Source: Phytophthora hibernalis (lineage: Eukaryota; Oomycota; Peronosporomycetes; Peronosporales; Peronosporaceae). From it: a stretch of DNA of 64,000 nucleotides. The notes beneath the pieces were generated by a model that was given only the letters and a program-made list of their open reading frames with translations, searched no databases and was not told the DNA's origin. The position numbers and the translations under genes are program-made. Positions within the stretch are counted from its first letter, which is position 1; each line of letters opens with the position of its first letter. Below, piece by piece: positions 1 through 12,015 of this stretch. Location of the stretch: positions 186,001 through 250,000 of the forward strand of contig JAAKBF010000260.1 of the NCBI GenBank assembly GCA_012656075.1, in the 5' to 3' direction.

Positions 1-3000
1 GTGCTATCATATCTTCGACAGCGAGACTGGCAGCAAGGTCAAGTCCGGGTCGGTGCAACTAGAGGCCCTGCCAGAGATGCCAGAGCTTCTGAATCTCGAA
101 GAAATGTCGATGAGCGACTTTCTGGCCGATCTAAAGGCCGGCGGGATCTCGGAGATGGTACTCCTACGACCGGAGTCCACTCCTGAAGAAGCGAACTCTT
201 CCTCTGTAATGGACGAGGACATCCTGGAGGAGTTCAGGAAGCAGCGCGCAACGCGCTTGGGTTATGAGATTGTCAAGAACCCGAATGATCCGGCCTACGC
301 ATTGGTCTGGGAATTCTCAGATGTGGTGTCGCCATCCCAACTCCCTCTGGACCGAGGAGTGCGGCACGAGATTGACCTCGTGTCTGGCACAAAATACTGC
401 GTCACCAGGCAGTGGCCACTGCCCCGTGAGCAGTGCGAGGTCATTGATGCCTTCTTTGCCGCCAAAGCGAAGGCAGGCATGGTGCGAGAATCAAAGTCTC
501 CGCACTCGACGCCCACATTCTGCGTTCGCAAGCCGAACGGGAAGTGGCGTCTGGTTCACGCCTATAACAAGCTGAACAGCGCGACGGTGTCGGCCCAGAC
601 ACCCATCCCTCGAAAGGATGTGTCTTGATGCGTTAGAGCGACATACCGCTCACCGCGGTCAGCACCCTAGCGGGATGCTTTGGGAATGGCTAGTGATGCC
701 GCAGGGCCTGTCCAACGCCCCAGCGACTTTCAATCGCTTGGTCACGCAGTTGTTCCGATCTTTGCGCGCCTTCACGCAGACGTACTTTGACGACATCTTC
801 GTCCATAGTCGTGCCGAGGAAGGCAAGACGGCTATTGAAGTGCATCTTGAGCACCTCCGTCGAGTGTTTGAGGTCATGAGAGCCAACAGCTCTATGCCAA
901 CATCGACAAGTGCGTCTTTGCCGCCGTAGAAATCAACGTTCTCGGCTGTTTTGTCAGCAGCGTCGGCGTTCGCGCAGACCCCGAGAAGGTCCGAGCCATC
1001 TCAGCCTGGCCGACGCCAAGATCTCAAAAGGATCTGCGTAGGTGGCTGGGTTTGGCCAACTACTTGCACAAGTACAGTGCGGGATACGTCGGGTTGGCAA
1101 AGCCTTTGTCCGATTTGCTGAAAAAGGACATTGAGTGGCGCTGGGAAAGCCACCACCAGGGCGCCGTTTGACAGCATCAAGGCGAGCCTTCAATGTGCAC
1201 CGGTCCTGGCTCTGCCGGACGAGACGAAGCCGTTCAGTGCCGTCTGCGACGCCTCCGATTATGCAATCGGCTGCGCGCTGTTGCAAAACGATGAGGACGG
1301 ACACGAGCGAGTTATCTCGTTCCAATCCAGGCAGATTAAGGCCGCCGAAAGGAACTACCCTGTACACGACAAGGAGCTCCTCGCAATGAAATACGCCCTG
1401 TGAAGTTCCGGGTGCATCTTCTGGGCTCAACACCCTTTGTGATCTACACCGACCACGCGTCCTTACGGACGGCGACTAATTCTTCACACCTCTCACAGCG
1501 GATGGCGCGCTGGTTGTCATTCTTCGCGGAATACAACTTCCGCGTTGAATACAAGCCAGGCAAGCTGAACGTGCTTGCCGACGCGCTGTTACGCCGTCCA
1601 GACTACGAACTGGCTCACATTACGAGAGCCACGAGTGATCTGTACGATCGGAAACGCATGGCGCATCGGGACGACGAGACGCTGGCGCCCATCGTCCGCT
1701 ACCTCTCTGTCGGTAAGGAAGTCAAACCGACATGGCTCTCGCCGCGGCAGCGTTCGCGCCTACACAGCTATGAGTGGTCAGACGGACTACTCTACTTCCG
1801 CGTAGATCCAGCCGATCCTCCTAGGGTAGTCGTTGCGAACGACGGAGATCCGAAGTATGACATACTTCTTGAGGTGCACGATACGCCTTCAGGTGGTCAC
1901 TTTGGCCGGGAAAAGATTTCTTTTCCTTGTCAACGCACTTCTGGTGGGCCTACATGTATAAGTGGGTCGCCACGTACGTCAAGACATGTGAAACATGTCA
2001 GCGTGTGAAGCCCTCGGGCCACGCTTCGGCTCCTCTTCAGAGTCTTCCCGTTCCGGCGGACTACTGGAAGTCAATGAGCCTTGACTTCGTATTCGGACTA
2101 CCGGCTGACGCACCGGCATCCTGGTGTTTGTCTGCCGTCTGAGCAAGATGGTGCATCTCGCTCCGGTCCCCGATACGGGGACAGGGGAACAGACTGCACA
2201 GCTGTTCCTTGATGGCGTGTTCCGCTATCACGGTCTCCCAGGGACCATTATCTCTAATCGAGACCCGCGCTTTACGGCCAGGTTCTGGACGACCCTATTC
2301 CAATTGCTCGGAACCAGACTCCTGATGTTCACCGCGGACCACCCCCAAACGGATGGCCAGACGGAGCGGGTTAACCGCGTCCTCGAAGACACGCTTCGGA
2401 GTGTCTGTGCGGACTCTCCGGGCACTTGGTCGTACCGCCTGACTATGGTTGAGTTTGCACTCAACAACGCGGTTCACGCGTCGACCGGGTTTTCCCGTTC
2501 TACCTGAACGGGCTACGGCAGCCCCAAGTGCCAGTGACCCTGCGGGGAAGCTCTGCGGCTTCCATCGTAAGTGGGGAGAGGCTCGGAAAGCTCGCTCCTC
2601 CCAAGTGTCTGACGTGACATCGGTCGCATTGCGAAAGCAATAAAAAACCTTTGTCGATGACAGGCTTAATATCATAAGCCGGGTTAGTGATGCTATGGCT
2701 ACCGCCCAAGATAAACAAAAGGAGTACTCTGACAAACATGGAAGAGGAAACATTAACGTGTTTAATGTGAGTGACTTAGGCCTACTTGACACTAGGAACT
2801 TACCACTAAATCTGGTAAGCTCCGTTGGTAGCAACAAACTAAAGCACCGCTTCATTGGACCTTTCACGGTCCTGGCCAGGCATGGTGCGGCCTACACGAT
2901 CGACTTGCCTAAGTCGATGACGACCCACACGACGTTCTACGTGGGTCGTCTGAAGAGGTATCACGATCCTCAAGGCGACGGCCCTCATACGGAAGAGGAG

Positions 3001-3753
3001 GCTGTCCCCGCAAGGGCGACGTCACTTCCACGAATCGAGACGGGGTCTCAGTTGGCGGGGCTAACGACGAAGAATACGGCCGCTGAAAAGAGGCATGGTC
3101 GTACATCGGCTGCGGGTACGACGGACTCCCTCCAAATGAAGGGCCGTACGCGTACGGTCCGTATTGGTTAGGCTGCGCGTACGCATAAGCCTGCGGTTGA
3201 GGCTGCGACTGAGCCGGAGCCCGAGAATGAGTCTCTCGAGGGAGACGCGAGTTCAACTCGTGTCGGAGCTCGGCGATCCACTCGCTCGTGAATGTCGCCA
3301 ACTTCATGGCGCAGATCCGCCAAGGAAACTTGCAGGGCCTCAAGAGCCCCGCGCTTCCCGGACTGTGCAGCAGCCTGTCCCCCAGGACCAAAACCCAAAG
3401 CAATCTCAAGGGTGTACACCCGGTCACGAAGTTGTCGGATCTCATCCTGCTGGACAAGCACGAACGAGGCCCTGGTCCCAGTCACGGGCCGTGGCGCCTC
3501 CTGCCGCGCCGGAGCATCGTACTCAAATGCGTGGGAGGCCCCGCCGGCTCTGCTTGACCGTAATGGGGAGACCCACTACCACGTTGAGCGAGTTCTCCGC
3601 GAGAGGCGCCGCCAAGGGAAGCTCCAACTTTTGGTAAAATGTGCGGGGTTACCCTCGTTACAGAACTCATGGGAGCCGATTGAACGGCTCCAGGTTGACT
3701 GCCCGAAGGCTGTCGGGATCTGGAAACAGACCCGCCGGCAGCTTCGTAAGTAG
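1..3753 (+). pseudogene. gypsy pol polyprotein remnant (RT, RNase H, integrase, chromodomain)
   Basis: Reverse transcriptase is readable from about 300 to 930, with the TYFDDIF catalytic motif near 780-800. The sequence jumps at about 618-640, and the part that should carry the first catalytic aspartate (the LDLxDGYYQ-like motif A) is missing. RNase H follows at about 1210-1620 (CDASDYAIG, YTDHASL). Integrase has an HHCC-type zinc finger (about 1870-2010, CETCQRVK) and the D-D-E core (SLDFVFG near 2080, SNRDPRF near 2260, DGQTERVNR near 2350). A chromodomain (YHVERVLRERRRQGK) lies at about 3575-3740. Stops or frame changes occur near 618, 905, 1400, 1925, 2125, 2500 and later. The stretch 3060-3530 between the integrase tail and the chromodomain is unusually long and reads as gag-like protein on the other strand. 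Confidence 0.9.
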
Positions 3754-4995
3754 TCCTTGTCTTCTTGGCCGAATGCGGTGGTACAGCGACAGCAGCCGCA
3801 ACGCTATACCCGCGCTCGTCGTGAGCGCTGATCATGGCTTTACGCCGGAGCTCCTCCATTTGACTTGTAAGCTGACGCTTACTGATCAGATGAGCGAACT
3901 CGATGCGAAAGTCACGCTGATCGAGAATGGCGGACATACTCGGTTGCGGTCGATCTCCTGAGGGCGAAACCCCGAAGGAAGAGCCACTTCCAGAAGAGAT
4001 CCTCCGCCTGAGCAGTCGTCGAAGTGATCACGGGTTGGACCCAGGGATAACCCCAAACGGATACAAGCCCACCTTTGTTCTCAGCCTTCTTGCGAAGGCT
4101 AGTGAACTCCTTGAGCGGGGCTCGGTGCGGTGCCAACAACACGCATCTGGCAGCCTCTAAGTTGTTGTGAAACAACGGGTGGACCTCCACCAAACCCCGC
4201 TCGAAAGCGCCCTTGGAGGGTCGTCCTCCGATAAGACCGCGCGGTGCCACGAGCTTCTCCAAGAACAACGGAGATCATGTGTTCTCATCGGGCGCGAAGT
4301 AGCCCTTCAAATACGGAGACTCGGCGCGCAAAGTTCCTCGCAGGCGAGCAGCCGCAAGGCGCTCCTGTTGTTCATCGAGAGCATTGACAACAACCTCGGG
4401 CACGTGAACCTGCCCGTCCTCTTCTTCGGAATTGGACGAAGACTCGAACAACGGTCGTTCTTTCTCCGCCGTAGTCACCTCTTGGAGAGGTGACTGAGAA
4501 GCAGCACGCTTCTTGGTCGTGGCGCGCTCGTCCAGAATGACACGCGCGCCTCATGACCATCTGACAGAGTCAGGTTCTTGGGAGGCGAAGCCTCCTCGAC
4601 GTCGCCATCAATAGCCTCGTCCGCGGCGGCTTTCGCCTGTGCTTCAGCACCAGTAATTGCAGGTTTGGATTCATCGTCCTCCCCGCGCTCACTACGCTTG
4701 TTCGATGACGGAGTGTCATCAAGGTATGCCTCATCCCCAGAGTAACTGACCAGAGCGTTAAGATCAGCGACGATGGATCCAACAGGACTGTGGTCCTTAT
4801 AGACGAACCGAGGATTCGGTTTGTCATCAGGCGACGTTGATCGCGATCGACTCCGCCGTGGCGATCCCACGCCGCCTTGACGGCCTCATCGAGGGCAGAG
4901 GCCTTGCCGTGAGGCTTGGTCGGGTTAGACTTCGACCGCGAGGTCTTAGTCTTAGAAGGTGCTTTCGCACCGTGGCGTGTCTTCTTTGAGGGCAT
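3168..4995 (-). pseudogene. antisense, gag-like reading frame inside the gypsy element
   Basis: A minus-strand protein-like track starts at an ATG at 4995 (MPSKKTRHGAKAPSKTK, basic and low complexity). It passes through an acidic Ser/Glu/Asp segment (4870-4475) and a segment near 3937-3790 with RDFRIEFAHLISKRQ. It then reaches a predicted coiled coil at 3485-3300 (QQDEIRQLRDRVYTLE) and a Gln/Pro/Tyr-rich tail. The frame is broken several times. The composition resembles a retrotransposon gag, but I found no CCHC zinc knuckle. It lies antisense between pol and the 3' LTR and overlaps the sense chromodomain. It could be an antisense ORF belonging to this element, or a gag piece from a second, inverted copy. 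The LTR polarity supports only the plus-strand element. Confidence 0.45.
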
Positions 4996-5153
4996 GTTGC
5001 ACGGTCCAATGTGGAGGCCAGGGAGTTCTTGGGGAAATGCCAAGCACCCCGAAAGAGCAGCCAACCGTGGCGCTCAACTGTCGATTTAATTCGACCGCGG
5101 GAAACGTTGAGAAACCTTGTCTCGCTCCCGATTGGCTGGTACAAACTTAGCCT

Positions 5154-5165
5154 AAGTGGGGAGGA
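5154..5165 (+). other. polypurine tract of the gypsy element
   Basis: AAGTGGGGAGGA directly abuts the first TG of the LTR. This is where a plus-strand primer for reverse transcription should be, so it fixes the element as plus-oriented and the LTR as the 3' one. Confidence 0.75.
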
Positions 5166-5500
5166 TGTAGCGGGGCTACCAGAAGAGTGACAGGGTCACT
5201 CTTCTAAGATGGATACACATCGACTCCACGTCACTTATGGTGTGGGGCACACCAGGGCCACGTCACGGACCTACCACAGCCAACAGTTCATTTTACATAT
5301 AGGACAAACTATAGGTTACTTAGAAATTGTATTACAGGCCAATTTAAGGTACACCTATAAATACACTCATTCTTTAAACTACGCTATTCTAGTCACTCAG
5401 CTCCCGCAGACCAGGAGCTTGTGAACTGCCGTTCGCTAAGAGTTTGTAAACTCTTGAAGCTACGCTTCCTCAAGAAAGGTGCTTGTGTGACCCCGTCACA
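5166..5500 (+). repeat. 3' LTR of the gypsy element
   Basis: The 335-base segment begins TGTAGCGGGG and ends CCCCGTCACA. These are complementary imperfect inverted ends with the TG...CA form usual for LTRs. A TATAAATA box lies at 5356-5363 in the plus direction. The 5' LTR is outside the window, so neither LTR identity nor the target duplication can be assessed. Confidence 0.8.
5356..5363 (+). promoter_or_regulatory. TATA box of the LTR promoter
   Basis: TATAAATA, about 190 bases into the LTR, is placed as expected for the U3 promoter of an LTR element transcribed rightwards. Confidence 0.55.
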
Positions 5501-5542
5501 ACTTCAAACCAACGGCGCCAATCATGTCTCGCTAAGACCCTC

Positions 5543-5826
5543 GTGCAGTATGCGGTGCTCGATATTATAGTACATGTAGTGTGTTGCTCGAAGAAAAATC
5601 ATCCAAAATATTGCTCGAACGGTCTGAATAAATCATCTGCTTCTTGCACGTAAAATACGATTCTAAATGATGTCTTATCATATCATAGATGTGTTTTGTC
5701 CCACAAATACAATAGTTTTCGATCCGGTTATCAAATATAGCAGGGTTTTAAATCGTATTTGATGAAGTATCGAAATTGTATTACGAAAGGTATCAGAAAT
5801 GCAAGGATTCAGACCACGTGGTAGAC
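5543..5826. repeat. left copy of a ~290-base direct repeat flanking the MULE region
   Basis: This A/T-rich segment has an imperfect copy in the same orientation at 8792-9102. Shared landmarks include GTGTGTTGCTCGAAGAA, AATCATCTG, AAAATACGATTCTAA, a GATGAAGTATC block and GAAATGCAAGGATTCAGACC. The two copies differ by small indels and substitutions throughout. They may be old LTRs of a non-autonomous element or a local duplication. Confidence 0.7.
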
Positions 5827-6644
5827 GCACAAAGCCGCGACTTCGCTTTTACTTTTGAGCTTAAGTTTCAAAGTGAGTGTACCGGTGTAGAAAAATGGAT
5901 TGGAATTCGTCGATCAAAATTCACTTAGTACTCGCTCGCCATTTTTGAATTGTATTGATTAGGAGATACTGATAGGAACGATACTCACATTAAATAAGCT
6001 GTACTTCAAAGTATTAGCAAGATGTTGGTTGAAGAAGTGTTGGTCTAGCATCACTTCGCTTCTAATTAATCGGTTGCTACTTGTGACAATGCCAATCATG
6101 CCTGCATATTTACTCAAACGAAACCCCTCCCAACGCGTGTAACTTTCTCACCGTGTATCCATAAGCCACCGGGCGAAATAATTTCCCAAAATTGTGTTGG
6201 CCTATACAGCTGCAGGAAATGTTTCGTTCAAATTGCACGAATAAGTTGTCGTGAATAATGCGTTTTGAGATGTTGTACCTAGTCTTGCGTGAAAGTGAGA
6301 AGATAAGTCGGCAATGCAACGAAACACGCATATTCTTCCTACGCCTATACTGTATGAATGGCAGACCAAAATGATGTGGCGTCATCATTTTGTTTTTACT
6401 GGGCATGGAGTAAATACGAAAAACACTCATAGGAAAATAGGGTTGCACCCACCATCGAGCAGCCAACACTCAAATATAATCATGCGGCCCATCGCAGGCT
6501 GCGCCCCGGGGCAAATCGCGCGACCCAACGCTGCAACCATATAGCACGCGAGTGGCTGTCATGCATACGGATGGTGTCCGGACGCTATACATCCCCCGAA
6601 AAATTCTTGCCATTCCAAAAAAAGACACGTGGGCGGCAGAGCGC

Positions 6645-6815
6645 GCGGTTGCCCGCTCGGGACCCGTGCAGACAGCAGCTTCTGGCGGCGGACGGCACCT
6701 CGTTGAGCTCCGCCGCTCTGGACCACAGTCGAAGCCCGTGTAGACAACAGCTGACGGCGGCGAACGGCACCTCGTTGGGTTTCGCCGGTCTGGGGCCCGG
6801 TCGTAGCCCGCCAAG
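6645..6815. repeat. GC-rich tandem repeat, period about 66 bases
   Basis: About two and a half units are present. Each carries GACAGCAGCT- or GACAACAGCT-like sequence, then GGCGG(A/G)CGGCACCTCGTTG and a CCGC/CCGG-CTCTGG block. Minus-strand translation shows the same periodicity as repeated TRCR(S/P)PP motifs, but I do not think the frame is a gene. Confidence 0.6.
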
Positions 6816-6898
6816 ACGGCACTGTCAACGGCAAGCCAGCAGCGACGGCAGCGAAGATGCTCGACAGAGCGCGAAGCAGCGCGCATATTGAGATGTCG

Positions 6899-8433
6899 TC
6901 ACGTTGGACACGATGTCGTACAGGCGGCTGGCTGGAACAGCTCGAACGTGCACAACGTCTTTGTCATCAAGCAAAGGGATACTCCCAGAATGAACGCGAT
7001 ACACAGCTGATCCACAGTCACCTCCGTAAGTAAGTCTTGCCGCTCCATTTCACGAGCACGCCGCTGAAGCCGAGCGTTCGCTATTGTTGTGGTTGCGAAC
7101 GGGACTACGCTGGCGCTCTCCAGCCTGCACCATTCGAGCAGCCGGTCAAGCAAGAACCCCATCTTCAACATCCGGTGCACGGAGACGTTGCGCTTGATCA
7201 CTGCATTGTACTGCTCAACCGGGTTGTTGATGGTGGCAAACCCGGACGGTGTGTGAAACATTTGCCATTGCCAAAACCGCCCGGTGAGCCACCTCTTATT
7301 GAAGTACTTGGCGAACGTCGATATTTCAGGGCCAGTCAGACCACAGTTGCTTTCATCGCCTCGTACTCAGCTTCGCTGATCGCGAAGTGGAGATCATGCA
7401 GGTCGTGCAGCGCCATAGCGAACGTACTTGGCTCGAGCCCCTTTTCCTTTTCGTAGACTTTCTTAGCAACATGAAAGAAGCACATTAGATGTACTAGAGA
7501 ACAGTTAATTCCAAACACTTCTTCAACTGCATTTCGCTGGGCCTTGTCCGTGTCCGACATTACATAGCGAAATACGAGAGATTTCTTAAGCACCTTCATG
7601 TAGACATGGCGCACTGCGGCCAACGCTCGCGCGAAATGCAACTGCTTTGCTGAGACATTATCACAATTACCACCAGGTGGAAGGTGCGCAACTTATCAGT
7701 AATCCCGACAACCAGAACGGGATACGCGACCTGACATAGCTTGTAGGTGGCGTCTAGATGGAAGATGAAAGAATTCGGGTCGCGGTCAGCGCGCCGAAAT
7801 AATTTCTTGATATTGATGCCAACGACGAAGGGCTCCTTGTCATTACCATTTCCGACAAATGGACGCCCCGCAGCGTCGTTGTTTCAGGCAAAATTAAATG
7901 CGTCGCTCTCCCTTCTTCCCCCGTGAAGGCATACTGGCGAATTTTCGCCCTGAGCGTATCCAATATGTCGCTATTGGTCAGATGGGAGGCAGCATAGTTA
8001 TGCGCGAATCTCTGCACCACCGCCAGCGGAGGTAACGACGCTTCGTCCAGATTAAAACGTCGCAGGAACCCGCTGCGTATGCGCGACGATAGTGCGCCGC
8101 CCACTCGCGTGCCGCCTCCTTAATTGCGGCAGTCAGTCGAGGTTGCTGTGGCGACGGTACTGGTGAAAAATGTGCTTCTGCCTCCATAATCCGCATGAGA
8201 TTGAGGTGCTGACAGACGCAAATCTTGCCACGTCATGGGCACGCGGCGTAAGGCGCGAGCAGCCCTCACAGCTGCAGACGAGGAGTCGAACCCGCATCGC
8301 GTGCGGGGTTGCATGGTTGCATATAACGCAAGATATTGGTCTCTTTGAACGTCTTGGGGGACTCTAGAAGCACCTCAGCGTCGCTGGTAGGCATGGCGTG
8401 ACTGATAGCAGTCCACAAAATCTTGGCAGGCAT
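6899..8433 (-). pseudogene. MULE (Mutator-like) transposase remnant
   Basis: A start codon at 8433 opens MPAKILWTAISHAMPTS. Broken frames then carry the typical order of a MULE transposase. A basic DNA-binding part is followed by a segment around 7640-7340 with MSDTDKAQRNAVEEVFG and a cysteine/histidine motif (LMCFFHVAKKV), which is the catalytic Asp and following C/H block of the MULE domain. The C-terminal signature GFATINNPVEQYNAVIKR lies near 7250. At least four frame changes or stops interrupt it. Elements of this class move by cut-and-paste. I could not find convincing terminal inverted repeats of the usual 100-200 bases. Confidence 0.8.
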
Positions 8434-8791
8434 GGTGGGAGGATGAAGAGCGTGGGGAGGGAGCTTGATTGTTGGATTCAGATGAGCGAATGGCTCTCGG
8501 CTCGTGCTCTAGCTTTTATGTCACTTCTAATTGGTTAAAATGAGTGAAATTATTGAATTTGATTGGCTGATAGTGTGCCCGAGTGGTAAGGGGTTCACGG
8601 TGGTTACGATATCCGTTACGGTGGATTAAGCTGTTTTATGGGTGGTGACAGTATAGCACAGCTGCTAATATAGCCATTTGAGTGCTTATAGTACAGTGTG
8701 TATTTTTCTGTAATATTTTGAAAGCTGTAGGGACGTCATCCTGGGCACGCGCTTCAATACATTACAAACACACGGAATTATCAACAGAGCA

Positions 8792-9102
8792 CTGTACAGT
8801 ATACGGTGGGTATTGTAGTAGTGTGTTGCTCGAAGAATGCTGCTCGAAGAAAAAAATCATCTAAAAATTTGCTCTGGATAAATCATCTGTTGCAGGAAAA
8901 TACGATTCTAAGTTATATTATATCAACCAGATGTTTTGTCCTTATCTTCTGCGGATGGGTCAAGCACCACAAATATAATAATAATCGATATAGCTATCAA
9001 ATATAGAAAGGTTTTAAAGCTTATGTGATGAAGTATCCATATCGTATTATTATAGGTATCCGAAATGCAAGGATTCAGACCTCGTTGCAATCCCTGGTAG
9101 AC
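8792..9102. repeat. right copy of the direct repeat flanking the MULE region
   Basis: This is the same-orientation partner of 5543-5826, about 3.2 kb away, with the landmarks listed there. Its end at CTGGTAGAC matches GTGGTAGAC in the left copy. Confidence 0.7.
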
Positions 9103-9244
9103 TCTGGATATAAAATCCAGAGAATAAATTACTAATACTTCACGCGGGTTACATGTACTAACAGTAATTTGAAGTTTCATATAAAATAATGTTATTTACT
9201 ATCCTCGTGCGATTCGCACGGTGCGAATAAGAAATATCCTCCTG

Positions 9245-9325
9245 TGAATATCAGCATACTCGCAGGCGGCTATTTCCGCATACTCGCAGGAGGTTATTTC
9301 TTATGCGCAGGAGGCGCATAGTAAC
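9245..9325. repeat. short tandem repeat, three units of about 25-30 bases
   Basis: CATACTCGCAGGCGGCTATTTC is followed by a near copy, CATACTCGCAGGAGGTTATTTC, and a third degenerate unit, TATGCGCAGGAGGCGCATAG. The surrounding 9.1-9.7 kb shows no gene. Confidence 0.6.
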
Positions 9326-9744
9326 GAACATTTTTTGTGTAAAACCAAGGTTTTGAAGAAGCCCTGAAATGTGGAGTATGAGGAAGTCACACGTACAGGT
9401 GCCCATCGGGATTTTCGAGCAAACTTCGTGATCTTTGATGCCACCATAGTGACATTTTCGTTTATGTTGTGGAGGCGATGCAACTCACCCTGTATACACC
9501 ATTGTGGGAAGTAAATACGGTCCCTGTTACACAGGCCACAGGGGCTTTCTGAATAACAGGAGCGATATCCTTGACCACATGGAAGTCTTCATTCCAGGAA
9601 TAATTGCTTAGTCAATGAATGAAGTGTATTCAGACTAAGGGTTAGGTCGGAATATTTTTTACTTTTCTTATTCCAGACATATATTCCTAAATGAAACAGC
9701 CCTCTGGGTAGATTACGACGATTTAAAGTGATGGACGTATTGAT

Positions 9745-10480
9745 GTGACACTAATTGTGGTTGTCAACGTTTTCGCCGCCCATTTTAGCCCCGCATTTTT
9801 AGGGGTCCAATTTACAAATCGAGATAGGTCGGATACAACGGAACCAAGTGATGATGAAATTTTTGCTGCGGTTGAACGCCTAATTGATCGTGCTGTGGGC
9901 AATGAATTCCCCGTTGACAACGTCGAACAGCTTCACATTATCGCCCATGCTTATGACGTATGGCGACCGGAATTACTAGCGTACCCGCCAGCAAATACCC
10001 CCACACTCGAAGTGCACCTGCTGAATGGGGCTCGCCCAACCAAGTGTAACCCCGCACATATCCGTCGCACATTCGGCAATTCCTTCGTGAATTAAATCGT
10101 GTCTTGTGGAACTAAGACTGGTCTTTGAGAATCTCGACAGTCGTTGGTCAAGCCCCACCATCCCAGTCTAGAAATTAGCGAACTTGATGAACCTTCGACA
10201 AGAAACGGACTATCGTGCTATCAACGAACGGCCAGGACATTGGCTGCCGTCGGAAATTTTAGCAACACCTCAGTCGCCATCTCTTGCGTCGAAGTGACCT
10301 CTCCTCCTTGCTGTCGTCTTCTTCCTCCACTCTCAGTAAATTTGTGGAAACCACCGTCTATAACGCCCCAGGAGCACAAGCGCGATTCAGCGTCATCAGC
10401 TGTAGCCATGTTTTTGGACTACTCGGCGCTCGCAATACTTCTCCAGTCAAATCTGGAAATTTTTCATACCCTTAAAATCT
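9745..10480 (+). pseudogene. degraded gypsy pol fragment (start of reverse transcriptase)
   Basis: An open stretch of about 115 residues (9745-10095) is followed by out-of-frame pieces resembling the entry into a Ty3/gypsy reverse transcriptase: a WSSP-like motif near 10145-10170 and TDYRAINER near 10208-10235. The resemblance is short and the frames shift repeatedly. It is unrelated in sequence to the first gypsy element and is probably an older family. Confidence 0.5.
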
Positions 10481-11724
10481 AACTTAACCCTTTTCGATCC
10501 ACCTAGGTCACTACAGTTTACAAATATTTGTTAAAGGGCCCAAAATTGAGCATTTGAAGATTTCACGGTACTCGTTTTGCCTTTACAGTGCGGCAAATCA
10601 TCTTCAGTGATTTGCTATTACTGCCTGATCCATGAATCGCACTCAGGTTCAGTATTGTCGTGGAAAGGGTAGTCACCGTCTCGGGCACGTCGCGAACCGC
10701 CATTTGGTTGAGTCAACGATGACGTAACTTGAAGAGGCTGAGAGACTGGGTAGCCATCCAGCCCTGTCGCGGATTCACGATGAAGCGGACCCACTCCGGG
10801 TTCATTTCGATTGGTAGAAATACTGGTTATGGGACCGGAGAGCAATCAACAGTCGTCTGATCTTGTTCGACCTCAATTATAATCCTGCGGCGCTCGCGGC
10901 ACGGCGGAGAAGAGAAGCGTCCGGGCGGGTGACATGGACCTCCGGCGAAGGACAAACCGATCCAAGGACGACCAAGGACGGAGTGGGTGGAGAGGCGGGG
11001 TGTCTAAATCTCAGTCATCCCGCTGTTCAGGATGCGCCGGCAATCTGGGCATGGTTGGAGCGGCCCGAAGGCCGGCTTGCTCGGCACGCGAAGGTAGGAA
11101 AAGGGGGCAGTCGTGAATTTACCGGGATCAACGCATAACAGAGCTGTTGTTTTATATACAGTTTCTGCTGTACCTATTGTCAACTCCGCAACTGCTCCTC
11201 GCTTCCACACGGAATGGATAGACCGTCCCGATCCAGAACGACTCGCGATAGTATGCTACAATTGTTACGCCAAGTACATTTGATTTGTTACAAAATAGGG
11301 TGCTTACTAAGTTGAACTTATTCTTCATGAAATTTGTCGCCTTTTAACGGGGTAATTTTCTTCCGTGTTTTGGGAAAGGGCTTCAAGGGCGAGAAATGTG
11401 AATTTGTATCGCGAAAGGGTTATTGTGGGTTTCATCCATTTTGGCAAACTTGAGGTCTCCTATCCCGAGATAAGGGGTCCGAAATAGAGATCGGCTCCGA
11501 GATAGCAAACAATAATCACTAAAATGTAGCAAGGGAATAGGTTTCTGCTGCAATCGCACGGCTGTTATAGAGACAACATTCCGTTTTGTCGCTTTTGAAC
11601 GGTATAAATGAGTGGTATACGCGCATCTTTGATGTCACCCCCACCGTCGGCTTGACTGGGTGGCTAGTGGAGCGTGCCACTCCGATTTGGACCCAAAAAG
11701 ACTATTAATAACACTGGTGAGTGA

Positions 11725-11982
11725 TCAGTTCTCGAGTTCGATCTGGTCACCGCATGTTTTGTCGTCACAACGACCGGCTAGTTGCTCAAGCTGATGGTCC
11801 ATGTTAATTTCGAGTACCTTAAGTAAGTTGGTCCCGATAATAAACTCATCATCCACGTCAACGATCAACACAACCACAGCGCTCATCGGTTCAATCGGTA
11901 CATCAGCAGTGTGGATCATCTGATGGAGTGCGATCTTCTTGTTCTCAGTCACGTGCACAGATCCAAAGATTTGGCTCCGCAA
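11725..11982 (-). pseudogene. retroviral-type aspartic protease fragment
   Basis: An 85-residue open frame contains VVVLIVDVDDEFIIG followed by LLKVLEIN and a basic/acidic tail. Hydrophobic residues, acidic residues, then a D-x-FI(I/V)G-x-x-L-L pattern resemble the second half of retropepsin-like domains in oomycete gypsy elements. The catalytic DTG triad is not present, so this is a fragment and the assignment is tentative. Confidence 0.4.
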
Positions 11983-12015
11983 AGAGAATTCGAGTTCTTC
12001 GTGTCGGACGCTGGA

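Larger units (their letters stand above)
1..5500 (+). mobile_element. Ty3/gypsy LTR retrotransposon, 5' part outside window
   Basis: The window opens inside a gypsy element on the plus strand. Reading rightwards it has the reverse transcriptase, RNase H, integrase and chromodomain parts of pol, then a long stretch readable on the opposite strand, then a purine-rich tract (5154-5165) touching an LTR (5166-5500). The domain order RT-RNaseH-integrase and the terminal chromodomain place it in the chromovirus-type Ty3/gypsy group. The 5' LTR, primer binding site and gag are not in the window. The pol frame is interrupted many times, so this copy cannot be autonomous. Confidence 0.9.

Noticed and set aside
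3168..5500. A second, minus-oriented gypsy element sharing the LTR at 5166-5500 as its 5' LTR
   Set aside because: The purine tract touching 5166 and the TATAAATA at 5356-5363 both read rightwards. I saw no primer-binding-site-like sequence on the minus side, so one plus-oriented element explains the LTR better.
6470..6886. Minus-strand frame of 138 codons
   Set aside because: It consists mainly of translated GC-rich tandem repeat and has no conserved motif.
10863..11138. Plus-strand Arg/Gly-rich frame of 91 codons
   Set aside because: Low-complexity and isolated among retroelement scraps; nothing supports a gene.
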